The notes under the pieces were generated by a model that saw only the letters and a list, made by a program, of their open reading frames with translations, did not search any database and had not been told where the DNA came from. Of a stretch of 64,000 nucleotides of DNA, positions 1-7,872 are shown in pieces. This DNA comes from Calothrix sp. C42_A2020_038 (GTDB lineage Bacteria; Cyanobacteriota; Cyanobacteriia; Cyanobacteriales; Nostocaceae), in assembly GCA_015272395.1 (NCBI GenBank), contig JACYLQ010000007.1, positions 1-64,000 of the forward strand, read 5' to 3'. The position numbers were made by a program, and so were the translations under genes. The first letter of the stretch is position 1. Each line of letters starts with the position of its first letter.

Positions 1-174
1 CGCGCACTTAATGCGCTTAGATGTCTAAACGCGCACTTAATGCGCTTAGATGTCTAAACGCGCACTTAATGCGCTTAGATGTCTGAACGCGCACTTAATG
101 AGCTTAGGTGTCTGAACACGCACTTAATGCGCTTAGATGTCTGAACGCGCAATTAATGAGCTTAGGTGTCTGAA
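1..174. repeat. 29-bp tandem repeat array (6 units, cut by window edge)
   Basis: Six head-to-tail copies of a 29-bp unit start at positions 1, 30, 59, 88, 117 and 146. Units 1-3 are nearly identical. Units 4 and 6 share two substitutions (GCGC to GAGC and GATG to GGTG), which gives an alternating higher-order pattern at the right end. The period is not a multiple of 3 and no reading frame crosses it, so it is an intergenic minisatellite. It may extend beyond the window. Confidence 0.95.
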
Positions 175-490
175 CACTTAAGTAATAGACTTTACAGATT
201 TATTAAACTTTTGATTTTAGAAATTTAATCTGTACTCATTGGAAGACAGCACAAATTCATAAAGGCTTATTTTTTAGTTCAGATGCACCTGCTGTCTGGT
301 AGTTACGACCCATTTGTTAAAATTTTCAGATTTTGATTACAGCTAACAGTTAGTATAACCACTTATTCAAAATTCGCCAAATCATCCAAATAATATTTAT
401 ATATCTAATTACTCAATCTAATATTTAGTTAGTAATAATAAATACACTGAAATCTTTGTTGTAAAAATAAATGTATAAAAATATATTATT
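175..490. other. intergenic region, no gene seen
   Basis: This AT-rich stretch lies between the tandem array and the terminator at about 500. I see no convincing reading frame, RNA gene or repeat in it. Confidence 0.6.
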
Positions 491-530
491 AAAAAATAAA
501 AAAACCGGGTTTCTGTGAGAAGCCTGGTTT
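491..530 (-). terminator. rho-independent terminator of the cupin/ArsC-like operon
   Basis: A 13-bp stem (502-514 with 518-530, including G-U pairs) with a 3-nt loop is followed on the minus strand by a U-rich tract from the A-run at 491-504. It lies 46 bp past the stop codon of the gene that ends at 577. Confidence 0.8.
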
Positions 531-576
531 TAAAAGATTAGGTGTATGTATCAAAATAGAGTTCGTAACCAATACA

Positions 577-1041
577 TTAATGCTTACACTTTCCATGTTC
601 ATGATGATTATGCTCATGACCATGAGCGCAGCTTTGCAAATCTTGACGCATGAGTTCTGCACTAACAGCTTGCTGTGAAGCATCAACAGGTTCTAAACCG
701 ATCCAAGCACTGATGCTGTCGATATCAAAACCAACTTCCCTGCGTTCCCCAACTTGAATTAATGGGCGCCGAATCAGCAACGGGTCTTGTATCATCAGTT
801 TAATAGCAGTATCTGCATCAAGTTTTTCAGGAACTACTTCACCCGACTTGATGCTAGGTGCCGCTTTGTTAAACCAATCAGTTATCGGACGATTTCCAAA
901 AAATGACCTGAGCGTATCAGGTGTCCAGGCATAGGTCCGAATATCATACGTTTCTAACTCATGTCCTGCCGCTGTCAATAGTACTTTTTGCTTAGTATTG
1001 TTTTTACAACCGGGTTTTTCATAAAAAACTACTTTTGCCAT
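577..1041 (-). CDS. ArsC/Spx-like nitrogenase-associated protein with His-rich tail
   Basis: This 154-residue protein has the thioredoxin-like ArsC/Spx fold pattern: an N-terminal MAKVVFYEKPGC strand with a single Cys at residue 12 (CxxN, not CxxC) and an RRPLI motif at 91-95, where arsenate-reductase relatives carry their key Arg. The match is to the family called nitrogenase-associated protein, found near nif genes and of unproven function; I do not call it an arsenate reductase. Residues 139-154 are a His/Cys-rich tail (HGHEHNHHEHG) that looks like a metal-binding extension. It lies 40 bp downstream of the cupin gene on the same strand, so the two are probably co-transcribed and end at the terminator near 500. 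Confidence 0.8.
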   Translation of the reverse strand: MAKVVFYEKPGCKNNTKQKVLLTAAGHELETYDIRTYAWTPDTLRSFFGNRPITDWFNKAAPSIKSGEVVPEKLDADTAIKLMIQDPLLIRRPLIQVGERREVGFDIDSISAWIGLEPVDASQQAVSAELMRQDLQSCAHGHEHNHHEHGKCKH

Positions 1042-1081
1042 TTCACTATCTCCTTTAATTTAAATATTAGTAACCGCCTAC

Positions 1082-1690
1082 CTAAAACCTTTTTGCGACT
1101 TGTTTGACTGGGTCAAACTCATATCGTCGTTTTGGGTCAGTCTCTCCATATATATTGAAAGTGACGGTTGGAGTATCACCCATCGCTTCCACACAATGAA
1201 TAGCATCACTGTTAAAACTAATAATGTCTCCTGGAAACAAAATTAATTCTCCCGTCTGTTCAACCTGAACATTTCCATCAAGAGATTGTGTACGCTTCCA
1301 GAAAGTATTTTTTTCCTGACCTTGTAATATCGCCACAATACCCCATGTTCCATGATTATGGATATTAGACTTAATACCTGGTGCAAAAGTAACAGTTTGA
1401 ACAGTTAAAGGAAAACCTAACTCATCATATAAAAGTAAAACTGAAGTACCACTTTCTGAAACTGGTGCTTGATGTACCCAGTAAGAATTAGTAATCAGGC
1501 GCCGTACCAGCATCCGCATTTCTGGAAGACAACTCGACTCATCTTCAACACTACTAAGAATATCTTCCACTTCAGTCAAAAATCGATACAGACGGTAATT
1601 ATCTCGTAATAAATCCCATTCGCGCGGAGATTTACAAGCAGTATATTGACCGTCTCCACTAACAAACCAATCTCGATTTTTCATGCTCAA
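1082..1690 (-). CDS. cupin-fold protein of the cysteine-dioxygenase-like type
   Basis: The 202-residue product carries a cupin motif, H111-N-H113 then G114, with a second-motif His at about 165 in DAIHCVEA, as in cysteine dioxygenase-like double-stranded beta-helix enzymes that bind one iron. The substrate is unknown, and the sequence does not prove it oxidises cysteine. It is the first gene of a two-gene minus-strand unit with the ArsC-like gene. Related cupins occur in cyanobacterial nif neighbourhoods, so a role in sulfur or metal supply for nitrogenase is plausible but inferred. Confidence 0.75.
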   Translation of the reverse strand: MSMKNRDWFVSGDGQYTACKSPREWDLLRDNYRLYRFLTEVEDILSSVEDESSCLPEMRMLVRRLITNSYWVHQAPVSESGTSVLLLYDELGFPLTVQTVTFAPGIKSNIHNHGTWGIVAILQGQEKNTFWKRTQSLDGNVQVEQTGELILFPGDIISFNSDAIHCVEAMGDTPTVTFNIYGETDPKRRYEFDPVKQVAKRF

Positions 1691-1743
1691 TTTCTGGCCT
1701 TTAATTCCGAGTCACTTATTATATTATTTATAAAAAATAAAAA

Positions 1744-1789
1744 AGCGCCGATAATCCAAAGGTACAATTTATATCTTAATATTGGCGCA
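1744..1789 (-). terminator. terminator behind the truncated gene at 1821
   Basis: On the minus strand an imperfect inverted repeat (GCGCCAATATT pairing with GATAATCGGCGC-like sequence) is followed by a long U-rich run from the A-rich sequence at about 1729-1745. It lies just past the stop codon at 1821, which supports the fragment there being a genuine gene end. Confidence 0.5.
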
Positions 1790-1820
1790 ATTTATGTGCT
1801 TAATGGGACTTAAACAGAAA

Positions 1821-1945
1821 TTAAGCCCAAATATAGCCTAAACTAGCTTTATAAGCGGCAAATACGTCGCGATTATGGGTCAACCAGTCGAAAAATCGAT
1901 AAGACATAGCTGTTCTAAATGCTTCTAAAGCTTCAGCTGAGGGGG
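1821..1945 (-). pseudogene. C-terminal fragment of an unidentified protein cut by the IS element
   Basis: The minus strand is open from the IS boundary to a stop at 1821-1823. It encodes about 40 residues with natural-looking composition, including EALEAFRTAMSYRFFDWLTH and ending in SLGYIWA. No start codon with an RBS exists upstream; the frame runs straight into the transposase 3' end. A terminator follows it. I do not recognise the family. It is best read as the surviving 3' end of a gene whose 5' part was removed by the IS or an IS-adjacent deletion. Confidence 0.5.
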
Positions 1946-1956
1946 TGACATGGAAG

Positions 1957-3105
1957 CTAAAAAGCTGATAGTATATGCTTCATAGCCTTTTGACCTTTTA
2001 AATAATACTCTAACTTATTAAGATTCAATCTCATTAGTTCCGTGACTAAACTCCAACAAGACTCCATAAAATTAACCCAGATTTGTCCATATAAGCCGAT
2101 GTAAAAGCAGCTGTGTCTTCTCTGAATACGTCCATATTCTTTAATTCTACCTACATATTTCTGTACCCCTTTGCTCTTAATTATTTGTCCTTTAAATGTT
2201 GCTGAACTATATGCGAACGCTATAATTAGAATCAAAGATATTAATCGATTACCTGAAACGTTTGTGTCCTCTAAATTATAGCCTCCACTTTTAAAATCTC
2301 GGAACATCTCTTCAATATCAAATCTTTTTTTGTAGCTTGCGATTGCTGACTCTAGATTGTCCAAGTTTGTAAGTATAAACCATCCTTCTTTAGGTACAGT
2401 TCCTCCAACCTTACGCTTCCATTTTGCTGCTAGATTAAAGCCACCCATTTTTTGAGTCTTAGTTACCTTTATCCCTTCGATAAAAAAAGAAACTCCCGGT
2501 TTTAATCCTAAATCATTTAATTCTTGCCAAACATCATCTTCGATTTCAATAAATTCATTCTTTTTTAATCTTAAGCAAAACATCAATTCTTCTTCTCTAA
2601 GCCAGTTAGCTAATTTGATAGAGCAAAATTCGCGGTCTCCTAACAAAATTATTTTGTATTCTTTAAACAAAGATAATATTTGAGAAATAAACTTTGTTTG
2701 TTCATCAAAATTACTGCTTCCTAATTTGGGCAGAAATTCAAAATATACAGGAATAGCTCTCTGGTCAGAAATTATGCTAATCATAATTAAATTTTTACGT
2801 TCCCATATGGTTCTATCAATTACAAGATATATAGGTTGATTATCGGTAAAACTCTGTGCTAGCCAATCTTTAATTATTGGGAACCAAAGCGTTTTAATAT
2901 TGATGATTGGTAATGACAAAAATCTTTGAATTTTTTTGCGTCTACTCTCAAATAAAATTGGTAAAGGCAATGCTGTAGCTAATTTTTCTAAACTGACTTC
3001 TTTGATATCTTGCAAAATATTAATCAGAATATTAAAAAATAAAAATTCTGATGGTTCTAGTTTATTTTTTAAGTGTGTCTGGTAGAATAGTGGTAACATT
3101 TTCAA
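1957..3105 (-). CDS. IS4-family DDE transposase
   Basis: The 382-residue protein has the DDE catalytic layout: a first Asp in LVIDRTIWE, a second in LLGDREF, and the IS4 YREK signature Y-x2-R-x3-E-x6-K (YKKRFDIEEMFRDFK) near residue 265. It has the full length expected of the family and no internal stop, so it may still be active. Codon and base use are more AT-rich than the neighbours and there is no GGCGCC in the element, which fits recent arrival. Confidence 0.93.
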   Translation of the reverse strand: MKMLPLFYQTHLKNKLEPSEFLFFNILINILQDIKEVSLEKLATALPLPILFESRRKKIQRFLSLPIINIKTLWFPIIKDWLAQSFTDNQPIYLVIDRTIWERKNLIMISIISDQRAIPVYFEFLPKLGSSNFDEQTKFISQILSLFKEYKIILLGDREFCSIKLANWLREEELMFCLRLKKNEFIEIEDDVWQELNDLGLKPGVSFFIEGIKVTKTQKMGGFNLAAKWKRKVGGTVPKEGWFILTNLDNLESAIASYKKRFDIEEMFRDFKSGGYNLEDTNVSGNRLISLILIIAFAYSSATFKGQIIKSKGVQKYVGRIKEYGRIQRRHSCFYIGLYGQIWVNFMESCWSLVTELMRLNLNKLEYYLKGQKAMKHILSAF

Positions 3106-3107
3106 TA

Positions 3108-3145
3108 GATAGGTCTTATTGACAATTCCGACCTATCTTTTTTTT
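3108..3145 (+). terminator. hairpin with T-run just upstream of the transposase start
   Basis: GATAGGTC (3108-3115) pairs with GACCTATC (3130-3137) and is followed by eight T on the plus strand. It would stop plus-strand transcription from running antisense through the transposase. Such hairpins near IS ends are common. Confidence 0.65.
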
Positions 3146-3199
3146 ACCATAATTCGGTCAACTTAATACATAGTAAGGTTTACGGGGCGCTTGTCGCCC

Positions 3200-3982
3200 C
3201 GTCAGAACCCAGACACATACTTACGAGCAATAAACTCCGATAATTCTTACTTTGACGACAATAATAGCAGTCCAATCGGAGATGGCTTTGCTTCTGCATT
3301 AACGGGTAATGTTTCAAATAATGGAACTATCAATCTAAATGTAGGTGCATACGGAAATGGTGGTACTCATATTCGTGGGAAAGATGGAGGTAAATACGAG
3401 CTTACTGTCCAGGTGTTTGAAGATGAAGATGATTTCCCATATGTCGTTAGTGATAGTGGTGGCGGTGGTGTAGGTAGAGAACGCCCAGGTATGACTCAGC
3501 AAAATCCAATCCTTCCAAATGCAAGAGAAGGCAACTGGCAAGTATTCCGAAACGTCCCAGGATGTCGCTGGTATGACCCACACACGCCTTATGGATTTGA
3601 ATTCCAAGCACTTGATAACACTTTATTTAGTGAAATACTTGACTTTCCTATTGGTCCAGATAATCGATTTACTGTCTCAGTTGGGGATAACATACTTGGT
3701 GAATTTGGTCCCGGACAAAACGTAGACTTTGTTTCTTTATTTGGTTCTGGTGTTTCCAATTTCAAAATCACTGGCATCGATTCTTTATTTGGTTCAACAG
3801 AAGAAACTGCTTTCCCTATTCAGCTAGCATTTAACGACCGTGTAGGTAGTTTTAAAATGCGCCCATTTTCTAAGGAAAGTTCTCCTGCTCAGTCTGTACC
3901 TGAATCCACATCTACATTAGGACTATTCGCACTCGGCGCCTGGGGTATAGTGAAAACGCTTAAAATCCGTAAAAACAAATAA
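3200..3982 (+). pseudogene. PEP-CTERM secreted protein lacking its N-terminus
   Basis: The open frame starts at a TTG (3191) inside or at the edge of the IS, and recognisable protein begins immediately afterwards at NPDTYLRAINSDNSYFDD. There is no signal peptide, although the C-terminus has a clear PEP-CTERM sorting signal: VPESTST, a hydrophobic segment and a basic IRKNK end. Proteins with this Asp/Asn/Gly-rich region (GDGFASALTGN, GKYELTVQVF) are normally exported, so the signal peptide and first residues were lost at the IS junction. The VPE motif is followed by Ser instead of the usual Pro. The O-antigen-ligase-like gene starts 2 bp after the stop, as in an operon. Confidence 0.7.
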
Positions 3983-3984
3983 CC

Positions 3985-5130
3985 GTGAACCACATCTACA
4001 CTGTCCTCGCAACCCTCAGCATTATTCTCATCAATCCATTCGGTACAATGCGTGGGGAAATTTGGACTTCTCCAAAAGTATTTACCATTCTCCTTATCTG
4101 CATACTTAACTCACTCAACTTGTGGGAAGAACGCAAAAACCTCAAGCCACCCCAAAGTTGGAAAGTCACCAAATTGCTGTGGGAAATATTCTTAGGAATT
4201 GGGCTAATCTCAACCCTCATTAGCCCTTACCCCATACGTTCGCTACTTGGTCAAGAACAGATGGGAGATGGCTTATTATACTGGCTATTAATCGCAATTT
4301 TCACCCTCAGCAATGCCCTACTGCTGAGGGTTTATCCAGAAATAGCGCGCGCTCAACTTACTGGTTTAGTTATTGGTGGCGCCGTTCTTGCTATTAGTAT
4401 ATTTCCCCAAGTGATAAACTGGCGCCTCGACTACACTGCCACCAGCGGGCAATTAATTCAAAGTAACATCCTCGCTAGTACCATTTTCCAAGGACACCAA
4501 CCAATTGGTTTGTATTCCCATCGCGGTCATGCATCGTTTGTACTTGCAGCAGTTGCAGTTATTACACTGGTAGGTTGGCAGTGGAAATGGATTCCGACAC
4601 GCTTGGCAGCAATTGCAGGCATCCTCATTATTCCTGCATTGCTACTTACTCAAACTAGGGCAGGATTATTAGCTTTAATGGTAGCAATTGCTTACAAAAT
4701 TGGACGCAAGCATTATAAGTTTATAATCCCTGCTGCCCTGGCATGTCTCCTAGTAATTGGCATCAGTACCACTACCAGACAAATTGATAATTTACCCCTG
4801 ATTAAACAAATCACGTCCGACCGGGTACATTTATGGGAAGTAGCAAACCGTGGTATTCAAAAACACCCTTTACTTGGTTGGGGGATGAACGGGTTTGGCG
4901 CCGCTTATCCATCCGTACAGTACCGTAGAAAACTTGCAAATGTAGTTCGCTTGGGTGACTTTACTTTTGACTACAAGCACAAGGACGGGCGAATTTTAAC
5001 AGCACAACTACCCACGGTTAAGGCACATAATCTAATTTTAGATACAATATTATCAGTAGGATTGCTAGGGCTAATTCAATCGATAATTGTAATACATGGG
5101 TTGATTGTCGTAATACTGATAACCTACTAG
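3985..5130 (+). pseudogene. O-antigen-ligase-like membrane protein, C-terminus lost
   Basis: The protein starts at GTG 3985 and has many transmembrane segments and the Wzy/WaaL-type loop signatures HPLLGWGMNGFG (about residue 290) and a downstream HN-containing motif (KAHNLILD). Members of the family transfer or polymerise glycans at the periplasmic face. The recognisable sequence stops after LSVGLLGL at about 5070; what follows is a short out-of-family tail, and the next coding fragment begins in another frame. It is therefore truncated at the 3' end by a deletion junction, and activity is doubtful. Confidence 0.7.
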
Positions 5131-6090
5131 CAATGCGAGAAGTTGCGGTATATTTATTTGCAGAAGAAACTGGAAATGAAGAAACGCGCAAGCTATATAA
5201 AAAACGCATTATTCAAAATGTTCGCACCCTTTACCAAATTGGACAAGGCGAATGGGACTCAGAAAATTACCTAGGACATGCCGTTACTACATATGTAAAT
5301 TTATATGATTTTGCATTAGATTCGGAAGTAAAATCAATTGCTAAAGCTGCACTTGATTGGTATTTTACATCAGGCGCCGTTAAATATTGGCGGGGTGCAT
5401 TCGGTGGACCATCAAAGCGCGATTATAGTCAAGGTAATTGTACTTGGTGTTCGCTTGCTACACATGAATTAAGGTTGTACTTTGGCGATTCACCCATTGA
5501 AGATTCTAACCCTTTCCCCGATAGCGTACACTTAATTACCAGCAGCTACCGTCCACCCGCTGCGGTTGTCGCATTAGCAAGAAAGCAATTCCCCAAGCCA
5601 GTTGAACTGTTGAATTCCAAACCAACATATGAAAACTGGAAACCGGGAGGTGATAGCAAACCCCAGTTCCACGAAACCCTTTATTTTGGTAACACTTTCC
5701 AGTTGGGTACGCTAGCACAAGGTTCGGGTGGTGATTGGAATGGCTTTAAGATGATGGCTTTTAATAAGCAGCGCGGTGTTGATTATTTCATTGCTGCCAC
5801 TGGCAACGACCCTACCCAAATATCAACAAGTTCCATCGGTGGTGACAATGTTGCCCAGTACCGCAATCTGGTAATATGGTTAAATGGTAAACCAAGAGCG
5901 CCGTTTCAATTCTTCTTACCCAAATCGGTAAAGTTAGAAACCAGCAATGGCATAACTTTTATTCAATATGAAAAAACTTGGTTGGCGCTAACACCAATTA
6001 ATCTAAACATTGATGGTATTAACACTGCTGCAACCGAAAAAATTAAACAGCGCTACCCAAACGACCAAAAATTCGACCAAATCTTCTACC
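5082..6090 (+). pseudogene. internal fragment of a large, possibly alpha/alpha-toroid enzyme
   Basis: The frame is open from upstream of the first ATG (5133) through the junction with the ligase gene; residues encoded before that ATG (DCRNTDNLLA) continue the same protein, so the ATG is not the true start. The sequence has Trp/Tyr/Gly-rich helices (LDWYFTSGAVKYWRGAFGG) followed by a beta-rich part, reminiscent of heparinase/polysaccharide-lyase-like proteins, but I cannot name the family. At about 6090 it fuses to the reverse strand of an integrase fragment, which supplies a meaningless C-terminus. Both ends are missing. Confidence 0.5.
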
Positions 6091-6284
6091 GTCGCCTGTG
6101 CTATAGTTTTACCCACCCCACCCAGGTGTGCCGTAAACGCAGTGGCGAACCGTGTATAACGCTCAATAGTACTAGGTGGTTTGTCATGGATCCATAGTTG
6201 AACCATCCGCTGCTGGGCATCAACGGGCGCCAAATGTTTAAGTTGTTTTCTACGTTTACCGACGACGGCGACTACATTAGACAT
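6085..6284 (-). pseudogene. N-terminal fragment of a tyrosine recombinase (phage integrase family)
   Basis: From ATG 6284 the minus strand encodes about 65 residues typical of the SAM-like core-binding domain of XerC/D-type integrases (LWIHDKPPSTIERYTRFATA, then TVEDL). After that the frame runs into antisense of the neighbouring fragment and the catalytic domain (R-H-R-Y) is absent. It cannot recombine DNA. It marks a past mobile-element boundary. Confidence 0.6.
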
Positions 6285-6526
6285 ATTTTTCTATGCCTTG
6301 AGACAGATAAAACTGCGGGAGTTGTCTCTTTCATAGATGTTACTTTGACGTAAAGCTATGCTAGTAGCGCATTTTACCCTATTTTTATCTCTTTTTTTGT
6401 TTAAGTCCCGTTAATACATCAGATAGGAATCATTTTAGTTTACAAAATTACTTGACGCTCTGTATAGTAAGTGCTTTAGACAGTCTGTTTCACATATCTA
6501 GTCTAAAAACCATAACGAAATTTTGA

Positions 6527-7000
6527 TTACTCATCTTCCTCTTCTGGTGGACGAGTCAAAATATCAAACAAAATACTGGCGCCAGCAAATTCGTTATTTA
6601 CATCAATTTCTTTAACCCGCGCGCAAATAGTTTTAGCCTGTTCAATATCTCCAAGCTTCGCTAGTACTAAACCTGAAGCTGCATATGCATTTAAATAAAG
6701 TCGAATTTGTGAATCTTCTCTACGACTTGATAACACCAGTCGAAGTTGTTCCCAGCTATCGGGTAAGTTTTCACAATCTTTTATATTATTTATAACTTGA
6801 CTAGCTGTACTTAGTGCCATTTGATAGTTATTTTTATAGTAAAAGTAACGATATGCAGCAACTAGAACGTCTATAGAGTTATTTGTTTGAGCTAATGCCT
6901 GATTTATATAGTATTGTGATTTAGATGTGTCTAGCCAATTATCTGCGGCAAGTATTAATAGTTGTTTAATATCATCCGCAACGTTAAACCAAGAAAACAT
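6527..7000 (-). CDS. small TPR-like protein downstream of the cytochrome oxidase genes
   Basis: The 157-residue acidic protein is all-helical in appearance, with TPR-like pairs (for example around QMALSTASQVIN and ASGLVLAKLGDIEQAKTICARV) and a PPEEEDE tail. It has no signal peptide or membrane segment, so it is probably a cytosolic adaptor. It lies 148 bp downstream of ctaE on the same strand and may be the last gene of that unit. I cannot assign a function; its position next to a heterocyst-type oxidase suggests a role under nitrogen-fixing conditions. Confidence 0.6.
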   Translation of the reverse strand: MFSWFNVADDIKQLLILAADNWLDTSKSQYYINQALAQTNNSIDVLVAAYRYFYYKNNYQMALSTASQVINNIKDCENLPDSWEQLRLVLSSRREDSQIRLYLNAYAASGLVLAKLGDIEQAKTICARVKEIDVNNEFAGASILFDILTRPPEEEDE

Positions 7001-7147
7001 AGAAAATTAAAATTTAATAGTTGTAAGTTAATTTGATCCCCCAATCCCCTGATTAAAAGAGGCTAATAATTATTCTTATTTACTACTTATTAAGGGGCTA
7101 AGAACCCCTCTTATTCCCCCCCTCTTATTAAGGGGGGTTAGCGGGGA

Positions 7148-7738
7148 TTAAAACTGAGTCATCACATACAACAAAATAAATAGGATAATCCAGATGATAT
7201 CGACAAAGTGCCAGTAAATTTCTGCCATCTCAATACCAGTGTGTTTATGAGCAGAATAATGACCCTGGCGCCGTGACCGCCAAATTACGCCCAAAATTAA
7301 CAGTAATCCCACAAAAACGTGTAAACCGTGGAATCCAGTCAAAATATAAAAGCAGTTGGAGAATACATTTGTTGTCAGACCATATCCCAAGTGCTGGTAC
7401 TCGTAAATCTGACCTGCTAAAAATGTGGCGCCCATAATAGCGGTGACAAAGTACCAAAATCGCATTTGCCAAACTTTATTACGTTTAATTGCTGTATCAC
7501 CCAGGTGAATGACAAAGCTACTAGAAACAAGAATTGCAGTGTTGATAGCTGGTAAATATAACTCTACCTCAGTACCTTTAGGCGGGAAAACAGGAGTTAC
7601 TCCTTTGAAAAATAAATAAGTGGCAAAGAATCCGCCGAACATCAGCGACTCTGAAGCGAGGAATGTTAACAACCCCATAACTCGTAAATCAGGGTGTTCC
7701 TCATGATGAGATGTATCTGTTGGTGTTACTGCTGTCAT
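7148..7738 (-). CDS. ctaE: cytochrome c oxidase subunit III
   Basis: The 196-residue membrane protein has the subunit III core with five predicted membrane segments, FLASESLMFGGFFATY in the first and the conserved GFHGLHVFVG near residue 137. It lacks the first two helices of long mitochondrial-type subunits, as is usual in cyanobacteria. It is the third gene of the ctaC-ctaD-ctaE order. Together the subunits reduce O2 to water in the membrane; next to patB and fdxB this matches the heterocyst-induced cox2 type oxidase that lowers O2 for nitrogenase. Confidence 0.95.
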   Translation of the reverse strand: MTAVTPTDTSHHEEHPDLRVMGLLTFLASESLMFGGFFATYLFFKGVTPVFPPKGTEVELYLPAINTAILVSSSFVIHLGDTAIKRNKVWQMRFWYFVTAIMGATFLAGQIYEYQHLGYGLTTNVFSNCFYILTGFHGLHVFVGLLLILGVIWRSRRQGHYSAHKHTGIEMAEIYWHFVDIIWIILFILLYVMTQF

Positions 7739-7872
7739 AAATAAAGTTATGAGTGATTAGTTATGAGTTATAAGTGATTAGTTATAAGTTGGAAATTAAG
7801 AGAAATAAGTGAGTAAGGAGTGACGACCTAGTAAAAGTTACTTAATGACTCCTAACTCCTAACTTCTCACTT
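7739..7872. repeat. degenerate heptamer-type repeats between ctaE and ctaD
   Basis: Short iterated units related to TGATTAGTTATAAG and AACTCCTAACTCC fill this gap. Similar low-complexity stretches occur at 46021-46116, 51000-51080, 56038-56060 and 60640-60670. They resemble the short tandemly repeated repetitive sequences of heterocystous cyanobacteria. Confidence 0.7.

Larger units (their letters stand above)
1943..3200 (-). mobile_element. IS4-family insertion sequence (boundaries approximate)
   Basis: The element contains one transposase gene and has the usual length of about 1.25 kb for the family. The only terminal match I found by eye is weak (GGGGTGACA near 1942-1950 against GGGGCGACA read inward from about 3200), and I could not identify a target-site duplication. 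Both flanks are broken genes, so the ends are placed mainly by where flanking coding sequence stops or begins. Confidence 0.55.

Noticed and set aside
1-174. CRISPR array
   Set aside because: The 29-bp units are directly adjacent with no spacers, so it is a plain tandem repeat.
577-1041. Arsenate reductase ArsC
   Set aside because: The protein has the fold and RRPLI motif, but the size, His-rich tail and overall resemblance point to the nitrogenase-associated family, and no ars genes are near.
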